From NCBI RefSeq assembly GCF_002160135.1, contig NZ_NFJZ01000012.1:1-64000 (forward strand): a stretch of 64,000 nt of DNA, given 5' to 3'. The notes beneath the pieces are model-generated. The model was not told the DNA's origin and did not search any database. It saw nothing but the letters and a program-made list of their open reading frames with translations. The DNA comes from Lachnoclostridium sp. An196. GTDB lineage: Bacteria > Bacillota > Clostridia > Lachnospirales > Lachnospiraceae. Both the position numbers and the translations under genes were made by a program. This document shows positions 15,229 to 25,154 of the stretch, in pieces (position 1 is the stretch's first letter; each line of letters starts with the position of its first letter).

Positions 15229-16236
15229 TTGACGATTCGTGAAAACGTGGAAAACTGGGAAAAAGAATTTCTGAGTCCTTATGCGTCCCTGAGCTGCAAT
15301 TCCAGAGGAAGAGACATGGACGAGCCGCCTTGTGATATCCGTCCGGTTTACCAAAGAGACAGGGATCGGATCCTGCACTGTAAATCGTTCCGCAGGCTGA
15401 AGCACAAGACACAGGTGTTTCTGACGCCCAAAGGAGATCATTACCGGACCAGACTGACCCATACTCTGGAAGTGTCGCAGAATGCCAGGACAATCGCCAG
15501 AGCGCTTCGGCTGAACGAGGATCTGACGGAGGCCATCGCGCTGGGACACGATCTGGGGCATACGCCGTTTGGACATGCCGGCGAGCGGGCGCTGAATGAG
15601 GTCTGCAGCGAAGGGTTTGCCCACAACCGGCAGAGCGTGCGGATCGTGGAGCGGCTGGAAAAAGAAGGAAGAGGACTGAATCTGACCTGGGAAGTGAGAG
15701 ACGGGATCCTCAATCATCAGACGGCCGGTCATCCATCCACGCTGGAAGGGAAGATTGTCCGTTATTCAGACAAGATCGCTTATATTAACCATGACGCGGA
15801 CGACGCGATCCGGGGAGGGATTATCCGGGAGGATGAACTGCCCCGTACATATACAGATATTCTGGGACACAGTACCCGGGAAAGACTGAATACGCTGATT
15901 CACGATATTGTGGGGCAGAGCAGCGGCGTGCCGGATATCCGGATGTCGGAAGAAGTAGAATTCGCTTTTCATGGATTGCGTAAATTTATGTTTGAGCATG
16001 TGTATACCAACCCTAAGGCAAAAGGAGAAGAAAAAAAGGCGATTCATATAGTGAAGGAGCTGTTCCGCTACTATATGGATCATCCGGAACTGCTTCCCAA
16101 CGAATATGTGGAGCGCATGTGGCAGTCCGGGGAGACCCAGGAACGAAGCGTGTGCGATTATATATCGGGTATGACGGATCAGTACGCCATAGCCAAATTC
16201 CAGGAATTCTTTATTCCGGCTTCCTGGAGATACTAA
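15229..16236 (+). CDS. dgt: Deoxyguanosinetriphosphate triphosphohydrolase-like protein
   Basis: The 335-residue HD-superfamily product carries CKSFRRLKHKTQVF, TRLTHTLEVSQNARTIARAL and the metal-binding GHDLGHTPFGHAGE, plus the later Asp in YINHDADDAIRGG. These enzymes cleave dNTPs to nucleoside and triphosphate and tune the dNTP pool. The start is TTG 15229 with GAGGAGG upstream; the ATG at 15222 is out of frame and stops at once. It heads the dnaG-rpoD cluster, a common clostridial order. Confidence 0.92.
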   Translation: MTIRENVENWEKEFLSPYASLSCNSRGRDMDEPPCDIRPVYQRDRDRILHCKSFRRLKHKTQVFLTPKGDHYRTRLTHTLEVSQNARTIARALRLNEDLTEAIALGHDLGHTPFGHAGERALNEVCSEGFAHNRQSVRIVERLEKEGRGLNLTWEVRDGILNHQTAGHPSTLEGKIVRYSDKIAYINHDADDAIRGGIIREDELPRTYTDILGHSTRERLNTLIHDIVGQSSGVPDIRMSEEVEFAFHGLRKFMFEHVYTNPKAKGEEKKAIHIVKELFRYYMDHPELLPNEYVERMWQSGETQERSVCDYISGMTDQYAIAKFQEFFIPASWRY

Positions 16237-16254
16237 GAGAAATCAGGTGATTTC

Positions 16255-18027
16255 ATGAACTACTATTCACAGGATCTGGTAGAGGAGATCCGGTCGAGAA
16301 GCGATATCGTGGACGTGATATCCGGGTATATCAGGCTGCAGAGAAAAGGCAGCAATTATGTGGGAATCTGTCCGTTTCACAATGACCGCAATCCATCCAT
16401 GTCAGTCAATCAGTCCCGTCAGATCTATCATTGTTTCAGCTGCGGGGCTGGAGGGGACGTCTTTAAATTCGTTATGGAATACGAGAATCTGACATTCCCG
16501 GAAGCTCTGAAGACATTGGCGGACCGGGCGGGCGTAGAGCTGCCAGACCGGGAAGTATCCCCCGAAGAAAGAAAACAAGCCGATCTGAAGGCACAGATTC
16601 TGGAAGTGAACAAACTGGCAGCCAGTTATTATTATTACCTTCTGCGCAAACCGGCAGGCAAACTGGGAATGGATTATCTGACCGGAAGAGGGCTTTCTGC
16701 AAAGACCATGCAGCAATTCGGCCTTGGATACGCCGGAAAAAGCGGCAGTGAACTGTACCGGTATCTGAAGGGCAAAGGCTATTCGGATTACCTGTTGAAA
16801 GAGTCCGGGCTGTTTCAGGCGGATGAAAAGCATGGCATGTATGACAAGTTCTGGAACCGGGTGATATTTCCTATTATGGATATCCGCAGCAGGGTTATCG
16901 GGTTTGGCGGCCGTGTGATGGGCGATGGAAAACCTAAATATCTCAACTCCCCGGAGACGAGGGCTTTTGACAAGAGCCGCAATCTTTACGGGTTGAATCT
17001 GGCGAGGGTTTCCAGAAAATCCAATCTCATCCTGTGCGAAGGATATATGGATGTAATTGCCATGCACCAGGCGGGATTCAATCAGGCTGTGGCATCGCTG
17101 GGGACTGCCTTCACCCAGCAGCAGTCAGTACTGCTGAAGCGTTATACCAATGAAGTCCTGCTTACCTATGACAGCGATGACGCGGGAGTACGGGCGGCCA
17201 TGCGGGCTATCCCTATCCTGAAGGACGCGGGACTGACCGCAAAGGTCATTAATATGGAGCCATATAAGGATCCGGATGAATTCATCAAGGCCTTGGGCGC
17301 CGATGAGTTCCAGAAGCGGATAGATCAGGCGGAGAGCAGCTTCTTTTTCGAGCTGCGCATCCTGGAGCGACAATATAATTTCCGGGAACCGGAGAGCAAG
17401 ACGGCATTCTTCAGGGAGGTTTCAAAAAAACTCCTGGAATTTGAAGCGGGGATTGAGCGGAATAATTATATTGAAGCGGTGGCGGAACGCTATCATCTGA
17501 CCTATCAGGAGCTGACGCGGATGGTCAGCCAGGTGGGAGAGCATCTGGGTGAGATCCGGAGGGAGGACAAGCCGCTTGCTCCTCTTAGCCAGCGGCGTAA
17601 AAAAACGGAGGACAGAAGCCTCCGTCCGCAGAAATTACTGCTCAGCTGGATGAGTTCTGATCTGAAGCTGTACCGGAACATTGTCCGCTATGTGGAACCG
17701 GAGGATTTTACCGATCCTTTCTGCCGGAGAGTGGCCGAGCTGCTGTCCGTGCAGGCCGGGGAAGGAAAGCTGAATCCGGCGGCGCTTTTCCAGCAGTTTA
17801 CAGAAGAAGAGGACCAGCAGAAGCTGGCAGAGCTTTTGGAGCAGTCGATCCCATCCCTGTCCGGCAGAGGGGGAGAAGAGAAGGCATTACAGGAAACGAT
17901 CCTGAGAGTAAAGCAGAACAGCATTTCCTGGCAGACGGAGCATATGGATCCGGGCGATATGGACAAGCTTCGGGAAATCGTGCAGAAGCGCCGGGATATG
18001 GAGAAATTGCATATTTCTTTGGATTAA
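16255..18027 (+). CDS. dnaG: DNA primase
   Basis: The 590-residue primase makes RNA primers at the replication fork. It has the CHC2 zinc finger (CPFHNDRNPS from C39, then HCFSCGAGGD), the primase core, and a Toprim domain (ILCEGYMDVIAMHQAG, TYDSDDAG, YKDPDEFIK). The C-terminal helicase-binding part is normal in length. It lies 18 bp after dgt and just before rpoD, the classic macromolecular-synthesis operon order. Confidence 0.98.
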   Translation: MNYYSQDLVEEIRSRSDIVDVISGYIRLQRKGSNYVGICPFHNDRNPSMSVNQSRQIYHCFSCGAGGDVFKFVMEYENLTFPEALKTLADRAGVELPDREVSPEERKQADLKAQILEVNKLAASYYYYLLRKPAGKLGMDYLTGRGLSAKTMQQFGLGYAGKSGSELYRYLKGKGYSDYLLKESGLFQADEKHGMYDKFWNRVIFPIMDIRSRVIGFGGRVMGDGKPKYLNSPETRAFDKSRNLYGLNLARVSRKSNLILCEGYMDVIAMHQAGFNQAVASLGTAFTQQQSVLLKRYTNEVLLTYDSDDAGVRAAMRAIPILKDAGLTAKVINMEPYKDPDEFIKALGADEFQKRIDQAESSFFFELRILERQYNFREPESKTAFFREVSKKLLEFEAGIERNNYIEAVAERYHLTYQELTRMVSQVGEHLGEIRREDKPLAPLSQRRKKTEDRSLRPQKLLLSWMSSDLKLYRNIVRYVEPEDFTDPFCRRVAELLSVQAGEGKLNPAALFQQFTEEEDQQKLAELLEQSIPSLSGRGGEEKALQETILRVKQNSISWQTEHMDPGDMDKLREIVQKRRDMEKLHISLD

Positions 18028-18064
18028 GGATAAAATATGAACAATTATGGAAGGAAGAACCAAT

Positions 18065-19168
18065 ATGGAAGAAAATGTAACCAAATTCAGCGATAAACTG
18101 AAAGAATTACTTGCACTGGCAAAAAAGAAAAAGAATGTGCTGGAGTATCAGGAGATCAGTGATTTTTTCAGCGATATGAATCTGGATGCAGAACAGTTTG
18201 AAAAGATTCTGGATTTTCTGGAACACAACAATATTGACGTGCTTCGGATCACGGATGACGATGACGACGCCAATATCATCCTGACGGATGAAGATGAAGT
18301 GGATATGGAACAGATCGATCTGTCCGTGCCGGATGGCGTCAGCATCGAGGATCCGGTTCGTATGTATCTGAAGGAGATCGGCAAAGTGCCGCTTCTGAGC
18401 GCGGAAGAAGAGATCGAGCTGGCGAAACGGATGGAGCAGGGAGACGAGGAAGCCAAAAAACGTCTGGCGGAGGCGAATCTGCGTCTTGTAGTCAGCATCG
18501 CGAAGCGTTATGTGGGCCGCGGCATGCTGTTTCTGGATTTGATCCAGGAGGGCAATCTGGGTCTGATCAAAGCGGTGGAAAAATTCGATTACCGCAAAGG
18601 CTATAAATTCAGTACTTACGCGACCTGGTGGATCCGTCAGGCAATCACCAGGGCCATCGCAGACCAGGCACGTACGATCCGTATCCCGGTGCACATGGTG
18701 GAAACCATCAATAAACTGATCCGCGTGTCCCGCCAGCTTCTTCAGGAACTGGGAAGAGAGCCGCAGCCGGAGGAGATCGCGGCAGAGATGAATATGCCGG
18801 TGGAACGGGTGCGCGAAATCCTGAAGATCTCCCAGGAGCCGGTGTCTCTGGAAACACCGATCGGAGAAGAAGAGGACAGCCATCTGGGCGATTTTATCCA
18901 GGACGACAATGTTCCGGTACCGGCAGAGGCAGCGGCGTTTACGCTTCTGAAGGAACAGCTGGTGGAGGTTTTGAGCACGCTGACTGAGAGGGAACAGAAA
19001 GTGCTCCGCCTGCGTTTCGGACTGGATGACGGACGGGCACGGACCCTGGAAGAAGTGGGCAAGGAGTTCAACGTCACCCGCGAGCGTATCCGTCAGATCG
19101 AGGCGAAAGCTCTGCGCAAACTCCGTCATCCCAGCCGCAGCCGGAAATTAAAGGACTTTCTGGAGTAA
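18065..19168 (+). CDS. rpoD: Primary sigma factor RpoD (sigma A)
   Basis: ATG 18065 is preferred over the in-frame ATG at 18047 because GGAAGGAAG lies between them at good distance. The 367-residue product has region 1.1, region 1.2 ([21 protein letters not shown]), region 2 ([36 protein letters not shown]), region 3 and region 4.2 ([20 protein letters not shown]). It is the housekeeping sigma factor, which fits the sigma-A-type promoters seen across the window. Confidence 0.98.
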   Translation: MEENVTKFSDKLKELLALAKKKKNVLEYQEISDFFSDMNLDAEQFEKILDFLEHNNIDVLRITDDDDDANIILTDEDEVDMEQIDLSVPDGVSIEDPVRMYLKEIGKVPLLSAEEEIELAKRMEQGDEEAKKRLAEANLRLVVSIAKRYVGRGMLFLDLIQEGNLGLIKAVEKFDYRKGYKFSTYATWWIRQAITRAIADQARTIRIPVHMVETINKLIRVSRQLLQELGREPQPEEIAAEMNMPVERVREILKISQEPVSLETPIGEEEDSHLGDFIQDDNVPVPAEAAAFTLLKEQLVEVLSTLTEREQKVLRLRFGLDDGRARTLEEVGKEFNVTRERIRQIEAKALRKLRHPSRSRKLKDFLE

Positions 19169-19171
19169 GCC

Positions 19172-19897
19172 ATGCAGCTTTCCGCAAGGATGGAGCGGCT
19201 GGCCTCCAAAGTCCCGTATGGGAGCCGGCTTGCAGATGTGGGAACGGATCATGGATATATACCGATCGCTCTGGTGCTCGGGGGAAGGATCTCCTTCGCA
19301 GTGGCCATGGATGTGAATCCGGGACCTCTGAAGAGAGCAGAAGAGCATATCCGCGGGCAGAAGCTTTCTGCATACATAGAAACCAGGCTGTCGGATGGAT
19401 TGACTGCGCTGCGGGCAGGAGAAGCAGACACGGTGCTGATTGCAGGTATGGGAGGAGCATTAACTGTAAGGATCCTGAAGGGCGGAGCGCACTGTCTGTG
19501 CGACGTGAAGGAGCTGATCCTGCAGCCGCAGTCAGAGATTCATCTGGTGAGAAAATGGCTCTGTGAAAATGGATACCGGATCACAGAGGAAGACATGGTA
19601 CAGGACGCGGGAAAGTTTTATCCTATAATGAAAGCGGTTCACGGAGAACAGCAGACACCGGGAGAAGTGGAACTGTATTATGGGAGTACGGATCGGCAGA
19701 AATCTCCGGCGGTCTTTGAAGCCTATATACGGAACGAATTGAGGAAAAATGAAAATATCCGGAGGCGGCTGAAAGAGCACGGACAGGAAAATTCTGTCCG
19801 TATGGGAGAACTGGAAAAAGAAAAGCGCCGGCTGGAAGAAGCGCTGTACGGAATCTCCCGGCAGAAGAGAGGGGAAACAGAATATGAAATGCAGTGA
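19172..19897 (+). CDS. trmK: tRNA (adenine22-N1)-methyltransferase
   Basis: The 241-residue Rossmann methyltransferase has the SAM motif RLADVGTDHGYIPIAL, the VLIAGMGG motif and QPQSEIHLVRKWL, all typical of TrmK (YqfN). It methylates N1 of A22 in tRNAs. It starts three bases after the rpoD stop and overlaps nif3, the usual rpoD-trmK-nif3 order of Firmicutes. Confidence 0.92.
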   Translation: MQLSARMERLASKVPYGSRLADVGTDHGYIPIALVLGGRISFAVAMDVNPGPLKRAEEHIRGQKLSAYIETRLSDGLTALRAGEADTVLIAGMGGALTVRILKGGAHCLCDVKELILQPQSEIHLVRKWLCENGYRITEEDMVQDAGKFYPIMKAVHGEQQTPGEVELYYGSTDRQKSPAVFEAYIRNELRKNENIRRRLKEHGQENSVRMGELEKEKRRLEEALYGISRQKRGETEYEMQ

Positions 19898-20654
19898 GAT
19901 TTGCTGTGCAATAGAGCGGGAGTATTCACCGGAATACGCCTGTGAGTGGGATAACGTGGGGCTGCTGGCAGGAAGGCGCGATAAAGAAGTGAAAAGGATC
20001 CTGCTGGCGTTGGATGCCACAGATGAGACAGTACAGACGGCTGTGGAGCAGGAGGCCGACATGCTGATTACCCATCATCCCATGCTTTTCTCCGCAATCA
20101 AAAGAGTGACGGATGAAGATATGAATGGCCGCAGGCTTCTCGCCCTGATCCGTCATGACATTTCTTATTATGCCATGCATACAAATTATGATACCAGAGG
20201 GATGGCGGATCTGGCGGCCAGGATGATGGATCTGCAGGAATGCACGGTGCTGGAGGAAGTCAAAGACGGAGAAGGCATCGGCAGAGTCGGCGTGCTGCCG
20301 GAGAGGATGACTCTGAGAGCATGCGCGGAGAAAGTCAAGGAGGCTTACGGGATACCGAACGTGAAGATTTTCGGAGATTTGAATAAGGAAGTTTATTCAG
20401 CGGCGATCTGTCCGGGAGCAGGAAAGAGCACGATGAAGGAGGTTCTTCGTTTCGGATGCGACGTCTATATTACCGGGGATATTGACCACCATACAGGGAT
20501 TGACGCGGTGGATCAGGGGCTGTGTATCATCGATGCGGGACATTACGGGATCGAGCATATTTTTATGGAGGACGTTAAGGCATATCTGGAGAAGACTTTA
20601 AGCGGAGTCCGTATCTCCTGCGTGCCGGTCCGCCATCCTTTTGCGGTAATTTAA
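19884..20654 (+). CDS. Nif3-like dinuclear metal-centre protein (YqfO)
   Basis: The 256-residue product shows the NIF3 pattern: ECDNVG-like start (YACEWDNVGLLAG), THHPMLFSAIKRV, YAMHTNYD, and the C-terminal GHYGIEHIFMEDVK. The His and Glu residues bind two metals in a hexameric toroid. It may act as GTP cyclohydrolase I type 2-like enzyme or be a conserved protein of unclear role. It overlaps trmK by 14 bases. Confidence 0.9.
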   Translation: MKCSEICCAIEREYSPEYACEWDNVGLLAGRRDKEVKRILLALDATDETVQTAVEQEADMLITHHPMLFSAIKRVTDEDMNGRRLLALIRHDISYYAMHTNYDTRGMADLAARMMDLQECTVLEEVKDGEGIGRVGVLPERMTLRACAEKVKEAYGIPNVKIFGDLNKEVYSAAICPGAGKSTMKEVLRFGCDVYITGDIDHHTGIDAVDQGLCIIDAGHYGIEHIFMEDVKAYLEKTLSGVRISCVPVRHPFAVI

Positions 20655-20682
20655 AAACAGACTTATAAGGAAGGTGCAGGAG

Positions 20683-22341
20683 ATGAAGCGCATATTCGTT
20701 GCAGGTCAGAAAGTTGATGTCAGGGACGATATGACATACAGAGAACTGGCCGATGCGTATCAGAAAGATTATGAATATCCTATTGTGCTGGTTCTGGAAA
20801 AAGAGAGGCATAAAATGAGAGAACTGTTCCGCACGGCAGAGGACGGCTGCAGTGTGGAATTTCTGACCATCAGCGATAAGGCGGGATATGAGACGTATAA
20901 GAGAAGCGCCGTACTCCTTATGTTGAAAGCGGTATCCGATGTGGCAGGCATGGAAGCGGCGCGAAGCATCCGTGTTCATTTCACAGTCAGCGAAGGATTT
21001 TACTGTACGGCACAGGACATGAAAGTGGATGAGCGTTTTCTGACATCTGTAAAAGAGCGGATGGAGGAGCTGGCCGCGCAGGCAGTGCCTATTGAAAAGA
21101 AAAGCCTTCCGGTGGAAAAAGCCATCGAACATTTTGAACGGCACGGCATGAAGGATAAGGCGCGTCTGTTCCGTTTCCGGAGAAGTTCAACAGTCAATGT
21201 ATACTGCCTGGACGGATTCGAGGATTATTATTATGGATATATGGTGCCCGATACCGGATACCTGAAATGTTTTGACCTGATTCCGTTTGACGAAGGATTT
21301 GTGTTGGAGTTCCCGCCCATGAAAGATCCGGGTAAACTGGCTCTTTTCGCGCCGGAGTATAAAGTATTTACCGCGCTGAAAAATTCCGGGAAATGGAGCA
21401 CGGTACTGGGTGCAGGTACGGTCGGGGCGCTGAACGAGAAGATTGTGGACGGGGAGATCGGCAATATCATTCTCGCCCAGGAAGCCATGATGGAGAAAGA
21501 ACTGGGAAACATCGCGGCGCAGATCGCATCCCGGGAGGATAAGAAACTGATCATGATCGCCGGTCCGTCTTCTTCCGGCAAGACAACTTTTTCCCACAGG
21601 CTGTCTATCCAGCTGATGGCGCACGGACTGAAACCGCATCCTATCGCTGTGGACAATTATTTTGTGGAACGGGAAGACACGCCGCGGGATGAAAACGGCG
21701 ACTATAATTTTGAATGTCTGGGAGCCATGGACATTGAGCTGTTCAACAGCCAGATGCAGGCGCTTCTGCGGGGAGAGAAAGTAGCCCTGCCCACATTCAA
21801 TTTTCTGACCGGAAAGAAAGAGTATAAGGGCAACGAACTTAAGCTGGGGCACGACGATGTGCTGGTGATCGAAGGAATCCACTGTCTGAACGACGCATTA
21901 TCCTATTCTTTGCCGAAGGAGAATAAATTCAAAATTTATCTGAGCGCGCTTACGCAGCTGAACGTGGATGAGCATAACAGGATTCCGACGACGGACGGAC
22001 GCCTGCTCCGCCGGATCGTGCGGGACGCCAGGACACGGGGATCCTCTGCCCGGCGGACTATCGCCATGTGGCCGTCTGTGCGCAGGGGAGAGGATGAAAA
22101 TATCTTCCCCTATCAGGAGACTGCCGACGTGGTGTTCAATTCCGCGCTGGTCTACGAGCTGGCGGTGCTGAAACAGTACGCGGAACCGCTTCTGTTCAGT
22201 ATCCGCCCGGAAGATCCGGAATATCCGGAGGCAAAACGCCTTCTGAAATTCCTGGATTACTTCCTGGGGATCGACAGCGAGCGGGTTCCGAATAATTCCA
22301 TTCTTCGGGAATTTATCGGCGGAAGCTATTTTCATGTGTAG
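20683..22341 (+). CDS. Nucleoside kinase with TGS/ThrRS-like N-terminus (uridine kinase family)
   Basis: ATG 20683 follows AAGGAAGG. The 552-residue protein has an N-terminal TGS-like domain (FVAGQKVDVRDDMTYRELAD), a ThrRS second-additional-domain-like region (VHFTVSEGFYCTAQDM), and a C-terminal P-loop kinase: GPSSSGKTTFSHRLS (Walker A), the ribose-binding region DNYFVEREDTPRDENGDYNF, and VLVIEGIHCLND. These fused proteins are common in Clostridia and annotated as nucleoside or uridine kinases; the true substrate is not proven. A terminator follows. Confidence 0.88.
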   Translation: MKRIFVAGQKVDVRDDMTYRELADAYQKDYEYPIVLVLEKERHKMRELFRTAEDGCSVEFLTISDKAGYETYKRSAVLLMLKAVSDVAGMEAARSIRVHFTVSEGFYCTAQDMKVDERFLTSVKERMEELAAQAVPIEKKSLPVEKAIEHFERHGMKDKARLFRFRRSSTVNVYCLDGFEDYYYGYMVPDTGYLKCFDLIPFDEGFVLEFPPMKDPGKLALFAPEYKVFTALKNSGKWSTVLGAGTVGALNEKIVDGEIGNIILAQEAMMEKELGNIAAQIASREDKKLIMIAGPSSSGKTTFSHRLSIQLMAHGLKPHPIAVDNYFVEREDTPRDENGDYNFECLGAMDIELFNSQMQALLRGEKVALPTFNFLTGKKEYKGNELKLGHDDVLVIEGIHCLNDALSYSLPKENKFKIYLSALTQLNVDEHNRIPTTDGRLLRRIVRDARTRGSSARRTIAMWPSVRRGEDENIFPYQETADVVFNSALVYELAVLKQYAEPLLFSIRPEDPEYPEAKRLLKFLDYFLGIDSERVPNNSILREFIGGSYFHV

Positions 22342-22368
22342 GAATTAATTGCATATAGAGGTATGAAA

Positions 22369-22398
22369 AATCCGGGAGATATGGCTCCTGGATTTTTT
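22369..22398 (+). terminator. Terminator after the nucleoside kinase
   Basis: Arms 22369-22378 and 22385-22394 (one G-U pair) form a stem with a six-base loop, running into six T. Confidence 0.8.
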
Positions 22399-22555
22399 AT
22401 GCCTTTTCAAACCTCATAAAAAATCCTGAGGAGGAGGCACCTATCAGGCATACAAAATGTTTCATATAGCTTCCTCCTATAATAAAAACATAGCAGAGGA
22501 AGCTTACACACAGATGAATACAGAGTTACAGATCTGTAAGCTGCACCGGGGATTT

Positions 22556-23920
22556 CTATTTTACTTTATTCTGCGGAAGCCAGCGGCCTTTCCACGCGTA
22601 CAGAACCATCAGGATCACGCCCAGCAGCCAGGAGACCGGGTAGAGGACGAAGACGCCGTCAATTGCCGGAAAAAACGGAAGGATCCATTGAATCCAGACG
22701 ATGCGGAACAGGCACAGGGAAACCAGAAGAATCACCATCGGAGGGATGCTTTTTCCGGTGCCTCTTACCGTTCCCGCAAGCCCGTGCAGGATACTCAGCA
22801 GAAAATAGAACGGGCAGAAATACCGCATCGTGAGTTCGCCGTAGGCGATTGCGGCCGTGTTGTCAGTGAACATACGCATCAGAGGATCAGAAAAGAGAAG
22901 CAGCAGCGCTCCTGTGGCGACGGTATAAAGAAATCCCATGGCAAGAGTCGCCCACATGCCTTTTTTGACCCGGTCAATCTTCCCTGCGCCGTAATTCTGA
23001 CCGGTAAATGTCGTGACAGCCATACTGAAGCTTGTGACCGGCAGAATATTAAAGCCGTCGATTTTCATGTAAGCGCCGAAGCCGGCCATGGCATCGGCGC
23101 CGAACCTGTTTACGCTGGATTGAACCAGAACATTGGAGAAAGAGATGACCATGTTCTGGATGCCGGTAGGAAGACCGATCCGGATAATGCGGGACGCCAT
23201 TTTCTTCTGGATGCGGATCTGGCGGAGACTGATCCGGTAGGAAGTCGGAACGCGCATCAGAAATCCAATTGCGAGGACACTGGAGACAAGCTGGCTGATA
23301 TCGGTGGCGATAGCGGCTCCTGCGACACCCATATGGAATCCTCTTACCAGAAGAAGGTCAAGTACAATATTCGTGATGGAAGCAGAACCCAGATAGAGCA
23401 GGGAACGCTTGGAATTGCCGACGGCGTTCAGAATGCCGGAAGCCATATTGTAGAGAACATTAAACACGACGCCGCCGAAATAGATCTGCAGATAGGCGAC
23501 GGAATCTGCCAGGACATCCTGGGGCGTATGCATCCATAAAAGCAGAGGCCGGCTTAAAAATACGCCTCCGATAGTCAGCGCGATTCCCAGAATCAGCGCG
23601 ATAGCCATGGAAGTGTGTACAGCGTCGCGGATTCCTTTGCGGTCATCTGCGCCCAGATATTGAGAGACAACAACGCCCGCTCCGACGGCTGCGCCCTGAC
23701 TGAAAGCAATCAGCAGATTGATCAGCGAAGTGCTGGACCCTACGGCGGCAAGCGCATTGCTTCCCACAAAATTTCCAACGATGATGGAATCTGCGGTATT
23801 GTAAAGCTGCTGCAGCAGATTTCCAAGAATCAGCGGAACAGAGAAAAAGATAATTTTTTTCAATATATTTCCATCCGTCATAAGCCCGTTTTGGCTGACG
23901 GTTTCTGTCTGCATATTCAC
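22556..23920 (-). CDS. MATE-family efflux transporter
   Basis: The 454-residue protein has about twelve membrane helices and the MATE hallmarks: IIFFSVPLILGNLLQQLYNT, DSIIVGNFVGSNALAAVG, a repeated half starting IRIGLPTGIQNMVISFSN, and MAVTTFTGQNYGAGK. It exports cationic drugs or metabolites with Na+ or H+ coupling. It is read away from the PAP2 gene; long frames on the opposite strand (for example 22457-23539) are shadows. Confidence 0.95.
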   Translation of the reverse strand: MNMQTETVSQNGLMTDGNILKKIIFFSVPLILGNLLQQLYNTADSIIVGNFVGSNALAAVGSSTSLINLLIAFSQGAAVGAGVVVSQYLGADDRKGIRDAVHTSMAIALILGIALTIGGVFLSRPLLLWMHTPQDVLADSVAYLQIYFGGVVFNVLYNMASGILNAVGNSKRSLLYLGSASITNIVLDLLLVRGFHMGVAGAAIATDISQLVSSVLAIGFLMRVPTSYRISLRQIRIQKKMASRIIRIGLPTGIQNMVISFSNVLVQSSVNRFGADAMAGFGAYMKIDGFNILPVTSFSMAVTTFTGQNYGAGKIDRVKKGMWATLAMGFLYTVATGALLLLFSDPLMRMFTDNTAAIAYGELTMRYFCPFYFLLSILHGLAGTVRGTGKSIPPMVILLVSLCLFRIVWIQWILPFFPAIDGVFVLYPVSWLLGVILMVLYAWKGRWLPQNKVK

Positions 23921-24000
23921 GATGATTCCTCCTCATACAAATATTCCGTCCCTCAGTATAGGAGCATGTTTAGAAGTTGTAAAGAGAAAATGAAGTTTTC

Positions 24001-24029
24001 TTGACAAAACAGGACAAGACAGCTAGACT
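24001..24029 (+). promoter_or_regulatory. Promoter for PAP2 gene
   Basis: TTGACA (24001-24006) and TAGACT (24024-24029) at 17-bp spacing lie 47 bp before the ATG. Confidence 0.65.
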
Positions 24030-24075
24030 AGAAGCGCATTCAGAAAATGTTTCAAAGTGAAATGGGGCTATAGAA

Positions 24076-24738
24076 ATGAAAGAATTTATCAGAAAGAAGC
24101 ATCTGGTTTTGCTGGCGGTCTGGTTTGCGGTTTATATGTCGCTGTTCGTGTACCAGGAGATTTTTCCGCCGGAGCAGGTGACGATTATTCACTGCCGGCT
24201 GGATGATGTAATCCCGCATGTGCCGGCGTTTATTTTCCCGTATCTGAGCTGGTTCCCGTATATCATTGTCTGCGCGGTGCTGGCGGTCAGGAACCTGGAT
24301 GGGGAAGACTATACGAAAGCGCTTCTGATCCTGACCATGGGTATGAACATTTTCCTGCTGATCACTTATCTGTGGCCGACGGGCCTTGATTTCCGGGAGA
24401 GTATTACCTATGATACGGCGACGCTCAGCGGCTGGCTGATGAAGTTTGTACAGTCTGTGGATACGCCGAAAGCGGTATTCCCAAGCATGCACGCGTATGT
24501 GACCCTGGCTCTGCAGTATACGCTGGAGCTTCAGAGAGACCGGCTTCCAAAGGCAGGCATCTGGGTCGGCAGATTTTTCGCTGCGGCGATCATTCTCTCC
24601 ACTATGTTCACCAAACAACATTCCGCGTTGGATGTGATCGGAGCGGTGGTGCTGTTTGGCGTATTGTGGGCTGTATTTGAGACTGTATTTGCGAAACATG
24701 AGGAAAAAATACAGATCCGGAGGGAACAGACAGAATAA
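24076..24738 (+). CDS. PAP2-superfamily membrane phosphatase
   Basis: The 220-residue protein has five to six membrane helices. The PAP2 active-site order is partly visible: PSMHAYVTLAL (motif with catalytic His) and KQHSALDVIGAVV (second His/Asp motif). It would hydrolyse lipid phosphates such as undecaprenyl pyrophosphate or phosphatidic acid; the substrate cannot be told. The first, Lys/Arg-rich motif is not clear, so catalysis is less sure. Confidence 0.85.
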   Translation: MKEFIRKKHLVLLAVWFAVYMSLFVYQEIFPPEQVTIIHCRLDDVIPHVPAFIFPYLSWFPYIIVCAVLAVRNLDGEDYTKALLILTMGMNIFLLITYLWPTGLDFRESITYDTATLSGWLMKFVQSVDTPKAVFPSMHAYVTLALQYTLELQRDRLPKAGIWVGRFFAAAIILSTMFTKQHSALDVIGAVVLFGVLWAVFETVFAKHEEKIQIRREQTE

Positions 24739-24756
24739 GCGGCAGGACTTCGGCGC

Positions 24757-24785
24757 TTGACAGAGGTATTTCAGTAGGATAGAAT
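24757..24785 (+). promoter_or_regulatory. Promoter of RNase P RNA
   Basis: TTGACA (24757-24762) and TAGAAT (24780-24785) at 17-bp spacing end nine bases before the RNA 5' end. Confidence 0.8.
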
Positions 24786-24793
24786 ATAGAAAC

Positions 24794-25133
24794 GGCAAGT
24801 AGGACAGGCAATCGCGGCTGATGTATATCAGGTGAGGAAAGTCCGGGCTTCACAGGGCAGGATGCCGGATAACGTCCGGTGGAGGTGACTCCAAGGCCAG
24901 TGCAACAGAAATAAACCGCCAGGATTATTCCTGGTAAGGGTGGAAAGGCAGTGTAAGAGACTACCGCCCGGCTGGTAACAGACGGGGCACATGTAAACCC
25001 CATCCGAAGCAAGACCAAGCAGAAGCATATGGCGGCCCGTCAGCTTCAGGTAGGTCGCTGGAGCGTGCTGGCAACAGCACGTCTAGATAGATGATTGCTC
25101 AACGACATAACCCGGCTTATCGTCCTGCTTGCC
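24794..25133 (+). ncRNA. rnpB: RNase P RNA (M1 RNA), bacterial type
   Basis: The catalytic RNA of RNase P trims tRNA 5' leaders. The P1 stem is formed by GGCAAGTAGGAC at the 5' end (24794-24805) and GTCCTGCTTGCC at the 3' end (25122-25133). Universal core segments are visible: GAGGAAAGTCCGGGC near the start, ACAGAAA and AACCCGGCTTAT near the end, and the loop motif GGTAAGGGTGGAAAGGCAG. About 340 nt is the normal length. A T-rich stretch follows. Confidence 0.97.
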
Positions 25134-25154
25134 ATTTTTATAAAGGAGAATACC

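Noticed and set aside
22457-23539. Long plus-strand frame (360 codons)
   Set aside because: It is the antisense shadow of the MATE transporter gene, with unlikely His/Gln/Asp-rich composition and no ribosome site.
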